A stretch of 63,314 nucleotides of DNA from Hyphomicrobiales bacterium (lineage in GTDB: Bacteria; Pseudomonadota; Alphaproteobacteria; Rhizobiales; Xanthobacteraceae): assembly GCA_017305715.1 (NCBI GenBank), contig JAFKKG010000042.1, forward strand, positions 1 to 63,314, written 5' to 3'. The notes beneath the pieces are model-generated. The model saw only the letters and a list, made by a program, of their open reading frames with translations, did not search any database and was not told where the DNA came from. Position numbers and translations under genes: made by a program. The number at the start of each line of letters is the position of its first letter. Position 1 is the first letter of the stretch. Shown here in pieces: positions 41,780 through 51,096 of the stretch.

Positions 41780-42694
41780 ATGAGCGAACCACACGTGCAA
41801 ACAGGTGTGCGGACCCGGGAATTGCTGGGTCTGCTTGGTTTCCTGCTCGTCGCCACCGCCCAGGTCTCCAACATGATCCTGGCGCGCGGCCTTGCCGGCA
41901 GCGTGCCGCCGTTCTCGATCGCATTCTTCCGCTGGAGCATCGTCGCGCTCGGTCTGCTGCCGGTTGTCGTGATGGCGCTGCGCGGCAAGCCCGGCCTGTT
42001 GCGGGGGCAGGGGCCGGGCATCGCGCTCGCCGGTTTTCTCGGCATGTTCGTCTGCGGTGGTCCGGTCTATCTCGCCGGGATCACCACGTCGGCCATCAAC
42101 CTTTCGCTGATCATGGCGCTGTCGCCGATCGTCGTGCTGCTGCTCGCTTTCGCCCTCGGCCGCGAGACCATCGTCCGGCAGCAAATCATCGGCATGGCCG
42201 TCGCGCTCGCCGGAGCCCTTGTGATCATCACCAAGGGACGGCTCTCGGTTGGCACGGGGCCGTCGACCGGCGATCTTCTCGTGACGCTCGCGATGCTGGC
42301 CTGGGCCGGATACACGCTGCTGCAAAACCGCGTCGGCCAGGGCGTGAGCTTCCTGGCGCGGATCGGCCTGTTCGCGGCGGCCGGCGCGCTGTTCTCGCTG
42401 CCGTTCGCGGCCCATGAAATCTGGCAGGCGCCAGCAGCCGCGTTCACAGGCCGCGCCATGCTGGCCTATCTGTTCGCGGGGCTGATCCCCGGCCTGTTTG
42501 CCTATGGCGCTTATGCCTGGCTCGGCGCGCGCTTCGGCGCGGTATCGACCTCGCTCAGCCTCTATCTCGGCCCGGTCGTCAGTGCGGTGCTGTCAATCAT
42601 CTTCCTCGGCGAGGCGCCGACCATGATCCATCTGATGGGCGGCGCATTGTCCCTTGGCGGCATGTGGCTGTGCCTGCGGGCGAGGCCGCAATAG
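41780..42694 (+). CDS. EamA-family (DMT) transporter
   Basis: This 304-residue inner-membrane protein has ten predicted helices arranged as two EamA repeats (about 10-145 and 160-300). Characteristic segments are FFRWSIVALGLLPVV and LYLGPVVSAVLSIIFLGEAPTMIHLMGGALSLGGMWLCLR. Members export metabolites or amino acids; the cargo here is unknown. It converges with the emrB-like gene with a 12-bp gap. A second EamA protein lies at 46595-47536. Confidence 0.85.
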   Translation: MSEPHVQTGVRTRELLGLLGFLLVATAQVSNMILARGLAGSVPPFSIAFFRWSIVALGLLPVVVMALRGKPGLLRGQGPGIALAGFLGMFVCGGPVYLAGITTSAINLSLIMALSPIVVLLLAFALGRETIVRQQIIGMAVALAGALVIITKGRLSVGTGPSTGDLLVTLAMLAWAGYTLLQNRVGQGVSFLARIGLFAAAGALFSLPFAAHEIWQAPAAAFTGRAMLAYLFAGLIPGLFAYGAYAWLGARFGAVSTSLSLYLGPVVSAVLSIIFLGEAPTMIHLMGGALSLGGMWLCLRARPQ

Positions 42695-42706
42695 TCCGGC
42701 CGCGCG

Positions 42707-44266
42707 CTATTCGATCACCGCATGTTCCGGCGCCGCCGACTGCGCCCGCAGCGTCGCCTTGGTCGAGCCGATCATGATGGTCAGCGGGATCGTCACCAGG
42801 ATGAACAGCATCACGAGCTGGTAGTCGAGCGAGAATGCGATGATCTGCGCCTGCGTCTTCACCATGGCGTCGGCCATGGCGCGGCCGGTGTCGGTGCTCA
42901 TGTCGATCATGCCGCGCACATTGGGCATCTGCATGGCGTGGTTGAACGGCGTGACGTGTTCGGAAAGGTTGGCGTAGACGCGCCGCGATCCCTCCGTCAG
43001 TTGCGAGATCACGATGGAGATGCCGACCGAACTTGCGACATTGCGCATCAGGGTCAGCATCGAGGTGCCGTCGGTGCGCAGATGATTGGGCAGCGTCAGG
43101 AACGCCACGGTGGAGAGCGGCACGAACACCAGGCCGAAGCCGAAACCTTGCAACACGCTGATCACGATAATTTCGGTGACGCCGGTCTGGTCGGTCCAGG
43201 CGGTCATGTAATACAGCGAGAAAGCGGTGATGCTCAGCCCGGAGATGATCAGATTGCGCGCCTCGACGAAGCGCATCATGCGGCCGACCAGCATCATGGC
43301 GACGAAGGTGCCGCAGCCGCGGCTCGCCAGCAGCACGCCCGCGGTGATGATGGGATAGCCGATCACGTTCTGCAGGAACGGCGAGGACAACGCCATGGTG
43401 GAAAACAGCACCAGGCCCATGACCGCCATGAATACGCAGCCGCCGACGAAATTCTTGTCCTTGAACAGCGCGAACTGGATGAACGGCCTGGCGGTCGTGA
43501 AGGAGTGCGCGAAGAAATAATAGAAGCCGATCGCCGAGATGATGAACTCGGCGATGATCTCGTTGGATTCCAGCCAGCCGAGCTGCTCGCCGCGGTCGAG
43601 CGCCAGCTGCAGGGAGCCGATCGCGACCGCGAGCGCGGTGAAGCCGAACCAGTCGAAGCGCAAATCCCGATTCGTCTTGCTCTCGTCCATGAAGATCATC
43701 AGGCCGAGCACGGTGAAGATGCCGAACGGCAGATTGACGAAGAACACCCAGTGCCAGGAATAGGTTTCGGTCAGCCAGGCGCCGAGCGACGGGCCCATGA
43801 TCGGGCCCATCATCACGCCCATGCCCCAGATCGCCATCGCCTTGGGGCGCTCGTGCAGCGCGTAGGAGTCCAGCATCACCGCCTGCGACAGCGGCACCAG
43901 CGCCGCGCCGAACACGCCCTGCAGCAGACGGAACAGCACCATCTGGTTGATGTCCTGCGCGAGGCCGCACAGCACGGACGCAATCGTGAAGCCGCCCGAG
44001 CAGATGATGAAGATGCGCTTGCGGCCGAAGCGGTTGGCGATCCAGCCCACCGGCGCCGTCATGATCGCCGCCGCCACGATATAGGAGGTCAGCACCCAAT
44101 TGATCTGGTCCTGCGAGGCCGACAGCGTGCCCTGCATGTAGGGCAGCGCGACATTGGCGATGGTGGTGTCGAGCGCCTGCATGATGGTCGCCGTCATGGC
44201 GCAGATCGTCACCATGTTCCGGCGCAGGCCGGGAACCGCAGCGGGGGATGGGCCCGGCGTCGGCAT
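42707..44266 (-). CDS. EmrB-like MFS drug efflux transporter (DHA2)
   Basis: This 519-residue member of the 14-helix DHA2 group has the motif-C-like GVMMGPIMGPSLGAWLTETYSWHWVFFVNLP, WIANRFGRKR (motif A) and DTTIANVALPYMQG (motif D1) typical of EmrB. With the HlyD protein just upstream (2-bp gap) it forms a tripartite-type pump for lipophilic drugs or uncouplers. It is the third gene of the marR-emrA-emrB operon. Confidence 0.92.
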   Translation of the reverse strand: MPTPGPSPAAVPGLRRNMVTICAMTATIMQALDTTIANVALPYMQGTLSASQDQINWVLTSYIVAAAIMTAPVGWIANRFGRKRIFIICSGGFTIASVLCGLAQDINQMVLFRLLQGVFGAALVPLSQAVMLDSYALHERPKAMAIWGMGVMMGPIMGPSLGAWLTETYSWHWVFFVNLPFGIFTVLGLMIFMDESKTNRDLRFDWFGFTALAVAIGSLQLALDRGEQLGWLESNEIIAEFIISAIGFYYFFAHSFTTARPFIQFALFKDKNFVGGCVFMAVMGLVLFSTMALSSPFLQNVIGYPIITAGVLLASRGCGTFVAMMLVGRMMRFVEARNLIISGLSITAFSLYYMTAWTDQTGVTEIIVISVLQGFGFGLVFVPLSTVAFLTLPNHLRTDGTSMLTLMRNVASSVGISIVISQLTEGSRRVYANLSEHVTPFNHAMQMPNVRGMIDMSTDTGRAMADAMVKTQAQIIAFSLDYQLVMLFILVTIPLTIMIGSTKATLRAQSAAPEHAVIE

Positions 44267-44268
44267 GG

Positions 44269-45450
44269 TCAGTCGGTCTCGTGGTTCGCCGCCGCCGGCG
44301 AGAAGCCGAGCAGGTTTGCAAGCGAGCGGCGATGTTTGGTGTCGATGGTGGCGTAGACGCTCATGCCGGCCTTGAGCTTGCGGACGAACTTGTCGTTCGT
44401 GTCGAAATAGATCCGCACCGGAACGCGCTGCACCACCTTGACGAAATTACCGGTCGCGTTCTGCGGCGGCAGGATCGCGAACTGCGCGCCGGTGCCGGGC
44501 GAGAGCGAGCCGACCGTGCCCTTGAACACATGGTTGGGGAAGGCGTCGACGTCGAGCGTGACGCTCTGGCCGACCGCCACATAGGTGAAATCACTTTCCT
44601 TCGGATTGGCGTCGACCCAGGGGTTGGCGACGTCGATGACGGAGAATACGGGAGCGCCGGCCATCACGAAGCGGCCGAGCTGGATCTGGTCGACTTGCGT
44701 CGCGACGCCGTTCATCGGCGCGCGCACGGTGGTCAGATCGAGGTTGCGCTGGGCGTCGTCGAGCGCGGCCTTGGCCTGCATATAGGCCGGAAACTGCTCG
44801 AGCGGCAGATCGGGATTGCCGAGCAACTGGGTGAGCGAATTGGACCGCTGCTGCGTCACGAGCTGACGCTGGGCCTGCGCGGTGACGAGCGCCGTGGCGC
44901 TGTTGTCGAGGTCGAGCTGCGAACCGGCCTGGCTCTTGACCAGCGCGTTCTTGCGCTCGACGTCGCGCTGCTTGAGCGCAATGCCGCTGTTGACGATTTC
45001 GAGGGTCTGCGAGTAGAGCGCGACGTTGGCGACGAGGTTGCCGTGGCTGGTCTTGGCATCTTCCAGCCTGGCGCGGGCCTGGGCCAGCGCGAGCTGGAAC
45101 GGCACCGGATCGATCTGGAACAGGACGTCGCCGGTCGAGACCTGCTGACCTTCCTTGACCGTCACCTTGATGATCTTGCCGGAGACATCGGACGTGATCA
45201 GCACCTTCTGCGCGCCGACATAGGCGTCGTCGGTGGTCACGTAGCGGCCGCCATTGAGATAGAAGGTGAACCCGGCCACCGCGGCGACCAGCGGCAGCAC
45301 CACCAGCAGCAGGAAGCGGCGGTAGCGGCGCATCCCGGCCATCAGCCGGCGGCGCGGTTCCGCGGTGAGCTTCGGAGGCGGGGCAGATTCGGCGCCTTTC
45401 TGTTCGGCGCCTTTCTGTTCAGGCGGGAATTTGAGTACGGGATCAGCCAT
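44269..45450 (-). CDS. EmrA-like HlyD membrane fusion protein
   Basis: This 393-residue periplasmic adaptor has a Pro-rich cytoplasmic N-terminus, one membrane anchor (about residues 45-66), a lipoyl half (YVTTDDAYVGAQKVLITSDVSGKIIKVTVKEGQQV), a coiled-coil hairpin (about 110-215) and the closing lipoyl/beta-barrel part. It connects the MFS pump to an outer membrane channel. The start overlaps the marR stop by 8 bp. The first residues contain a repeated EQKGAEQKGAE motif. Confidence 0.92.
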   Translation of the reverse strand: MADPVLKFPPEQKGAEQKGAESAPPPKLTAEPRRRLMAGMRRYRRFLLLVVLPLVAAVAGFTFYLNGGRYVTTDDAYVGAQKVLITSDVSGKIIKVTVKEGQQVSTGDVLFQIDPVPFQLALAQARARLEDAKTSHGNLVANVALYSQTLEIVNSGIALKQRDVERKNALVKSQAGSQLDLDNSATALVTAQAQRQLVTQQRSNSLTQLLGNPDLPLEQFPAYMQAKAALDDAQRNLDLTTVRAPMNGVATQVDQIQLGRFVMAGAPVFSVIDVANPWVDANPKESDFTYVAVGQSVTLDVDAFPNHVFKGTVGSLSPGTGAQFAILPPQNATGNFVKVVQRVPVRIYFDTNDKFVRKLKAGMSVYATIDTKHRRSLANLLGFSPAAANHETD

Positions 45451-45922
45451 AGCGTTGTTCTTTCCGTGGCGGTTCGCTGGGCGGATTCTGTATCGCGCTC
45501 CGAACGTTTTCCTTGATCAGATCGAGTTGGGCGAGCAGGCGGTGGGCGTCGGCGGGATTGATCCCTTCGAGCGCGGTCGCCGTCAGTTCGGAGCGAAGGC
45601 CGGACAGTTTGCCGAGCAGCGGACGGGCGGCCTTTTTCAGATAGAGACGGTTGACGCGGCGGTCGGTCTCGTCGCCGCGGCGCTCGATCCAGCCATTGTC
45701 GCAGAGCTTGTCGATCAATCGCGTCAACGTGATCGGCTGCATCTCCATGAGTTCGGCGAGTTCCGTCTGTTTCAGGCCCTCGCTGCGCTCGATCTTCGCC
45801 AATACGGCCCATTGCGCGCGGGTGATGCCATAGCGGGCCGCCTGCTTGTCGGCGTAGGCGCGCATCATCCGCTGCAGCTCGCCGAGCGTGAACAGGAAGT
45901 TGATATCCACCGAGCCGCGCAT
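45443..45922 (-). CDS. MarR-family transcriptional regulator
   Basis: This winged-helix repressor probably governs the emrAB-like pump. The protein has about 159 residues and carries ITRAQWAVLAKIERSEGLKQTELAELMEMQPITLTRLIDKLCDNGWIERRGDETDRRVNRLYLKK, the MarR DNA-binding core and wing. I start it at ATG 45922 because GGAGGTG (45935-45929) sits 6 bases upstream. The ATG at 45937 would place that site inside the gene. A palindrome lies at 45952-45965. Confidence 0.9.
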   Translation of the reverse strand: MRGSVDINFLFTLGELQRMMRAYADKQAARYGITRAQWAVLAKIERSEGLKQTELAELMEMQPITLTRLIDKLCDNGWIERRGDETDRRVNRLYLKKAARPLLGKLSGLRSELTATALEGINPADAHRLLAQLDLIKENVRSAIQNPPSEPPRKEQRYG

Positions 45923-45948
45923 CCGCCGCACCTCCATAAGCTTTGGCT

Positions 45949-45965
45949 ATTATAAGCTTGCTTAT
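45949..45965 (-). promoter_or_regulatory. MarR promoter and candidate operator
   Basis: TATAAT on the minus strand (45954-45949) is a good -10 box. The palindrome ATAAGC-TT-GCTTAT (45952-45965) overlaps it, and a further AAGCTT occurs near 45939. Binding there would block the marR-emrAB transcript. No clear -35 box is visible. Confidence 0.5.
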
Positions 45966-46077
45966 CAATTCTGCATGCCGGGTTAACACCTACCAGCCCC
46001 GCTCGCAGAACATGGCTGGGAACAGGGCCTCCGCCGGGCTTTGGGATGGGCCGCCAAAATGCTACAAGACGGCGGCA

Positions 46078-46563
46078 ATGACCCTGGCCAAGCCCACCTT
46101 TCCCGCGCCCGACCATGATCACGGCCGCTGTACCGCGGACGCAATCGCGCATGCCGAGCAGGTCTGCGCCAAGCGGGCCCAGAAATTCACCCCGATCCGG
46201 CGTCAGGTGCTGCAGGCTTTATTGTCCAGCCACCGCCCGCTCGGCGCCTATGAGGTGATCGATGAACTGGCCAGGACGATGCCGCGGCCGGCGCCGATCA
46301 CGGTGTACCGGGCGCTCGATTTCCTGATGGAAAACGGCCTCGTCCACCGCATCGAGAGCCGCAACGCCTTCCTGGCCTGCGCCCACGACCATGATGACAC
46401 CTCGATGGTGGCGTTCCTGATCTGCGATCATTGCGGCTCGGTCGGCGAAATTCCGGCGAGCCCGGTCGCGCAAAGCCTCAATGCGGCCGCGCGAGCCACC
46501 GGATTTGCACCAAAACTGTCCGTCGTCGAGATTGCCGGCACCTGCGCGCATTGTCAGAAATAA
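46078..46563 (+). CDS. Fur-family metalloregulator, probably Zur
   Basis: This 161-residue repressor of the Fur superfamily has a winged helix (FTPIRRQVLQALLSSHRPLGAYEVIDELA...TVYRALDFLMENGLVHRIESRNAFLAC) and two structural zinc CXXC pairs: Cys116/Cys119 (CDHCG) and Cys156/Cys159 (CAHCQ). LGAYEVIDELA and the N-terminal HDHGRC favour a zinc-uptake regulator, but Fur or Mur cannot be excluded. It is divergent from marR, and an EamA exporter follows 31 bp downstream. Confidence 0.85.
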   Translation: MTLAKPTFPAPDHDHGRCTADAIAHAEQVCAKRAQKFTPIRRQVLQALLSSHRPLGAYEVIDELARTMPRPAPITVYRALDFLMENGLVHRIESRNAFLACAHDHDDTSMVAFLICDHCGSVGEIPASPVAQSLNAAARATGFAPKLSVVEIAGTCAHCQK

Positions 46564-46594
46564 GAACGCGGCGCCAAGCCGGCCACGAGGATAA

Positions 46595-47536
46595 ATGTCG
46601 ACCAATCCTGTGATTTCTTCCGCCGGGCGTGCGCTCACCCCGGCCGCCGTCGCATTGATGCTGATGCTGTGCGTGAGCTGGGGCTTTAATCAGATCGCGG
46701 TGAAGCTGGTATTGCCGGACGTGCCGCCGATGCTGCAGGCCTTCGTCCGTTCGCTCGGCGCGTTGCCGGTGCTTTTGATCATCGGCTGGTCTCGCGGCGT
46801 CAAATTCTTCGAGCGCGACGGCACGCTGTGGCCCGGCATGATTGCCGGCGTCATCTTCGGCATCGAATTCGTGCTGATCTACCGTGGCCTGCTGCTGACG
46901 TCGGCGTCGCGCGCCGCGGTGTTTCTCTACACCGCGCCGTTCTTCGTGGCGCTGGGCTCCTATGTCTTTCTCGGCGAACGGCTGCGCGCCTCGCAATGGG
47001 GCGGGCTCGCCTTGAGCTTTGCCGGTGTGGCGCTGGCGATCGGCGTTCCCCAGGCCAATGTCGACGCCACGGTGCTGATGGGCGATTTGCTGATCGTCGT
47101 CGGCGGCTCGCTGTGGGCCGCCACGACATTGATCGTCAAGGCGACCGCGCTGATCAGGGCGCCGGCGGAAAAGGGCCTCGGTTATCAGGTCGCCGTCTCG
47201 ATCCCGATCCTCGGCCTGGCGGCGTGGATTTCCGGCGAGACCGTCACCCATGTTCCCGGGCCGCTGTCGCTTGCGCTGCTCGCCTATCAGGCGTTCTGGG
47301 TGGTCGGCCTGACATTCCTGTTGTGGTTTGCGCTGGTGAAGACCTATTCGGCCAGCAAATTGTCGGCCTTCACCTTCATCACGCCGTTGTTCGGCGTGGT
47401 CGCAGCGTATTTCATCCTGCACGACACGCTGACAATTGCCTTTGGTGTGGCGGCGCTGCTGGTCATCGCCGGGCTCTATCTCGTCAACCGGCCGGAAGCG
47501 GCAAGGGCGGAAATAGCGCCGGACCCGAATGTGTGA
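46595..47536 (+). CDS. EamA-family (DMT) transporter
   Basis: This 313-residue membrane protein has about ten helices in two EamA repeats (LMLCVSWGFNQIAVKLV, SRAAVFLYTAPFFVALGSYVFLGERLRASQWGGLALSFAGVALAIG; second repeat ends AFGVAALLVIAGLYLVNRP). The substrate is unknown. The gene sits 31 bp after the Fur-type regulator and may be read from the same transcript, but a metal role is only suggested by position. Confidence 0.83.
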   Translation: MSTNPVISSAGRALTPAAVALMLMLCVSWGFNQIAVKLVLPDVPPMLQAFVRSLGALPVLLIIGWSRGVKFFERDGTLWPGMIAGVIFGIEFVLIYRGLLLTSASRAAVFLYTAPFFVALGSYVFLGERLRASQWGGLALSFAGVALAIGVPQANVDATVLMGDLLIVVGGSLWAATTLIVKATALIRAPAEKGLGYQVAVSIPILGLAAWISGETVTHVPGPLSLALLAYQAFWVVGLTFLLWFALVKTYSASKLSAFTFITPLFGVVAAYFILHDTLTIAFGVAALLVIAGLYLVNRPEAARAEIAPDPNV

Positions 47537-47549
47537 CGAGCTATGCGAG

Positions 47550-48416
47550 CTAATCGGTCTCGATCGGCAGCGCTTCGTCCTTGGCCCATTCGCCCATCGA
47601 GCCGTCATAGAGGGTGAGGTTGTCGTAGCCGAGCCGGTGCAGCAGGAACAGATCGATGGTGGCCGAGATGCCGCCGCCGCAATAGGCGATCACGCGCTTG
47701 TCCTTGCGCAGGCCCTGCGTCGCAAATTTCGCCTCGGCGTCGGCGAGCAGCACGAAGACGCGGGTCGCGGGATCAAGCAGCGTTGCGGCCGATACGTTGC
47801 AACTGCCGGGAATCCGTCCGGGCCGGCCGTAGCGGCTCGGCTCCAGGCCCCGGTGGAATTGCGGGCCGAGCGCGTTGACGACGACGGCGCTGCGGTCGCT
47901 GACGGCGGCGAGCACCTCGTCCTTGCCGACGAAAAAGCCGGGCCGCGGCTTCGCCGTGAATTTGGCCTTCTTGTATCCTTTCGCCGGCCCGGTCTGGATC
48001 TCGCGCTCCTCGGCCTTCCACTTGTCGAAGCAGCCGTCGAGCACCGCGGCATTGTCGAAGCCGAGCGATCTCAGCATCCACCAGAACCGCGTCGCCCACA
48101 TCGGCGTGCCGATCGAGTAGAGCACCACCCGGCTTTTGGCGCTGACGCCGTGCCGCCCGAACGCGGCCTCTAGCTGCGCGACATCGGGCATCATGAAGCG
48201 GAGCGCGGTGCCGGAATCGGAGAATTCGCCCTGCAGGTCCAGGAAATCCGCGCCGGGAATATGGCCGGCCGCAAACGTCTTGTCGCCGGGCACCGCGATA
48301 TAGGGAACGTTGACGCCCTCGGGCGCCGGTTCCAGATAGGTCGTGCAATCGAACAGCCGCAGATCGGGCCGGTCCAGGATGCCGGCAAGTTCCGTCGTAC
48401 TGATGAGCTCCGACAT
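47550..48416 (-). CDS. sseA: 3-mercaptopyruvate/thiosulfate sulfurtransferase
   Basis: This is a two-domain rhodanese that transfers a sulfane sulfur to acceptors such as cyanide or thioredoxin. The 288-residue protein has an inactive N-terminal rhodanese domain (about 1-130) and a catalytic C-terminal domain with the active cysteine in IAYCGGGISATIDLFLL. The loop CGGGIS is closer to the CGSGV of mercaptopyruvate sulfurtransferases than to the CRKGV of thiosulfate enzymes. It converges with the EamA gene and lies alone on the minus strand. Confidence 0.88.
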   Translation of the reverse strand: MSELISTTELAGILDRPDLRLFDCTTYLEPAPEGVNVPYIAVPGDKTFAAGHIPGADFLDLQGEFSDSGTALRFMMPDVAQLEAAFGRHGVSAKSRVVLYSIGTPMWATRFWWMLRSLGFDNAAVLDGCFDKWKAEEREIQTGPAKGYKKAKFTAKPRPGFFVGKDEVLAAVSDRSAVVVNALGPQFHRGLEPSRYGRPGRIPGSCNVSAATLLDPATRVFVLLADAEAKFATQGLRKDKRVIAYCGGGISATIDLFLLHRLGYDNLTLYDGSMGEWAKDEALPIETD

Positions 48417-48439
48417 CCTGACCTCCCGTTAAGTTGAAC

Positions 48440-48493
48440 GATGCTAAAGCATCATCCGGAAAAGAGGGAACCGGTTTTCGAGAAGATCATGCG
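48440..48493. repeat. Dispersed inverted-repeat element
   Basis: GATGC-taaa-GCATC (48440-48453) is followed by a longer imperfect palindrome centred on AACCGGTT. Its arms are GCATCATCCGGAAAA and TTTTCGAGAAGATCATGC. From memory this is a very common intergenic element in Bradyrhizobium and other Hyphomicrobiales. Confidence 0.65.
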
Positions 48494-48590
48494 CCAGCCA
48501 AAAAGTCTGCGACCTCGGATCGAAAGGCGGGCCCGCCCGGCGTATCCTGCCCTTTCAATCCGGCGATTCCTGTCCAATATAGCTGGCAAG

Positions 48591-48619
48591 GAAGGCCCGG
48601 GCGCCGACGACGGGCCTTC
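48591..48619. other. 9-bp perfect hairpin upstream of ispG
   Basis: GAAGGCCCG (48591-48599) and CGGGCCTTC (48611-48619) form a perfect stem with an 11-base loop, about 120 bp ahead of ispG. The rest of the 324-bp gap has no gene. It may be a terminator of a short transcript or a leader structure of ispG. Confidence 0.4.
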
Positions 48620-48740
48620 GGCCCCAGCGACTAGCCTAACACTTTGAAAATAAAGCGATAAAACTCAGCTTCGGACGCCGTCAGCTGACCCGTCCCCGTC
48701 CCCTTGGTGAATGTCACCAAAACCTGATATTCGAGACGCC

Positions 48741-50024
<1,284 letters not shown>

Positions 50025-50031
50025 CCATCGG

Positions 50032-50060
50032 TGTCGTGCCGGCTCAAGGCCGGGACGACA
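50032..50060. terminator. Hairpin after ispG
   Basis: TGTCGTGCCGGC and GCCGGGACGACA pair with one mismatch around a 5-base loop, 8 bp after the ispG stop. There is no clear T tract. The sequence belongs to the same GCCGGGAC repeat group as 52444-52560, so it may be a repeat that also ends the transcript. Confidence 0.45.
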
Positions 50061-50141
50061 GGAATTTGAATCGCCTCCGCATTGCGCTTTGCCTTGAGCG
50101 GGCTACGATGCTGCCAATCAATAATGATTGGGAGAACGCCC

Positions 50142-51020
50142 ATGTCGTCGCTGTCCAGCAAGCAGGGACCCCGTTACAGGCACATCGCCGGCGAGAGCGA
50201 ACCCTATGAGACCATCGGCGTCGAAAAACTGACCCCGATCATCGGCGCGGAGATTTCCGGCGTCGATCTTTCAAGCGCGCTGTCGAACCGGACGATGGAC
50301 GAAATCCATCGCGCGCTGGCCGAAAACCTCGTCATCTTCTTTCGCGACCAGCACATCACGCCGCAACAGCATCTCGCCTTCGGCCGCCAGTTCGGCGAAT
50401 TGCACATCCATCCCGCCGCGCCGAACGAGGGCGATCCGGCGCTGATGAAGATTTATGCCGACAAGGATTCGCCGCGCGCCAATGGCGAGGGCTGGCATAC
50501 CGATGTGTCCTGCGACGTCGAGCCGCCGATGGGGTCGATCCTCTACATCAAGCAGTGCCCGCCGCGCGGCGGCGACACGCTGTTCGCCAACATGTACGCG
50601 GCCTATGAAGCGCTGTCGGACCGCATGAAGGCCTATCTCGACGGGCTGACCGCGCTGCATGACGGCGAGCAGACCTTTCGCGGACTCTACGCCAATTACG
50701 GCGTCAAGGACCGTCCGGAATATCCGCGCGCCGAACACCCTGTCGTGCGCACCCATCCGGTGACCGGCAAGAAGGCGCTCTACGTCAACCGCGGGTTTAC
50801 GCGTTTCCTGATCGGCGTTCCCCGCGACGAGAGCGATGCGATGCTGGCCTATCTCTACCAGCACGCCGAAAATCCCTTATTCCAGTGCCGCTTCCGCTGG
50901 ACCGAAAACGCCATCGCATTCTGGGACAACCGCTGCGCCCAGCACCGTGCGATGTGGGATTACTGGCCGCATACGCGCTCGGGCGCGCGGGTCACGGTGA
51001 AGGGCGAACGGCCGGTGTGA
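50142..51020 (+). CDS. TauD/TfdA-family 2-oxoglutarate-dependent dioxygenase
   Basis: This 292-residue non-haem iron oxygenase has the facial triad in GEGWHTDVSCD (His-X-Asp) and CAQHRAMWDY (distal His), with the 2-oxoglutarate-binding Arg in HTRSGARVTVKG. The family includes taurine and 2,4-D dioxygenases; the substrate here is unknown. GGGAGAACGCC precedes the ATG. It is followed 76 bp later by a Rieske oxygenase, and the two may be one oxidative-degradation unit. Confidence 0.87.
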   Translation: MSSLSSKQGPRYRHIAGESEPYETIGVEKLTPIIGAEISGVDLSSALSNRTMDEIHRALAENLVIFFRDQHITPQQHLAFGRQFGELHIHPAAPNEGDPALMKIYADKDSPRANGEGWHTDVSCDVEPPMGSILYIKQCPPRGGDTLFANMYAAYEALSDRMKAYLDGLTALHDGEQTFRGLYANYGVKDRPEYPRAEHPVVRTHPVTGKKALYVNRGFTRFLIGVPRDESDAMLAYLYQHAENPLFQCRFRWTENAIAFWDNRCAQHRAMWDYWPHTRSGARVTVKGERPV

Positions 51021-51096
51021 GGCGGCGTGCGTTGACGCCTCGGCTAGCCTGCGTCAATCTCGTCCAAAATCAAAACAACCCCCGGAGGTTCACGCC

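Noticed and set aside
42722-44356. 544-codon open frame opposite the emrB-like gene
   Set aside because: It is a His/Arg/Gln-rich shadow. The opposite strand encodes a clear MFS protein.
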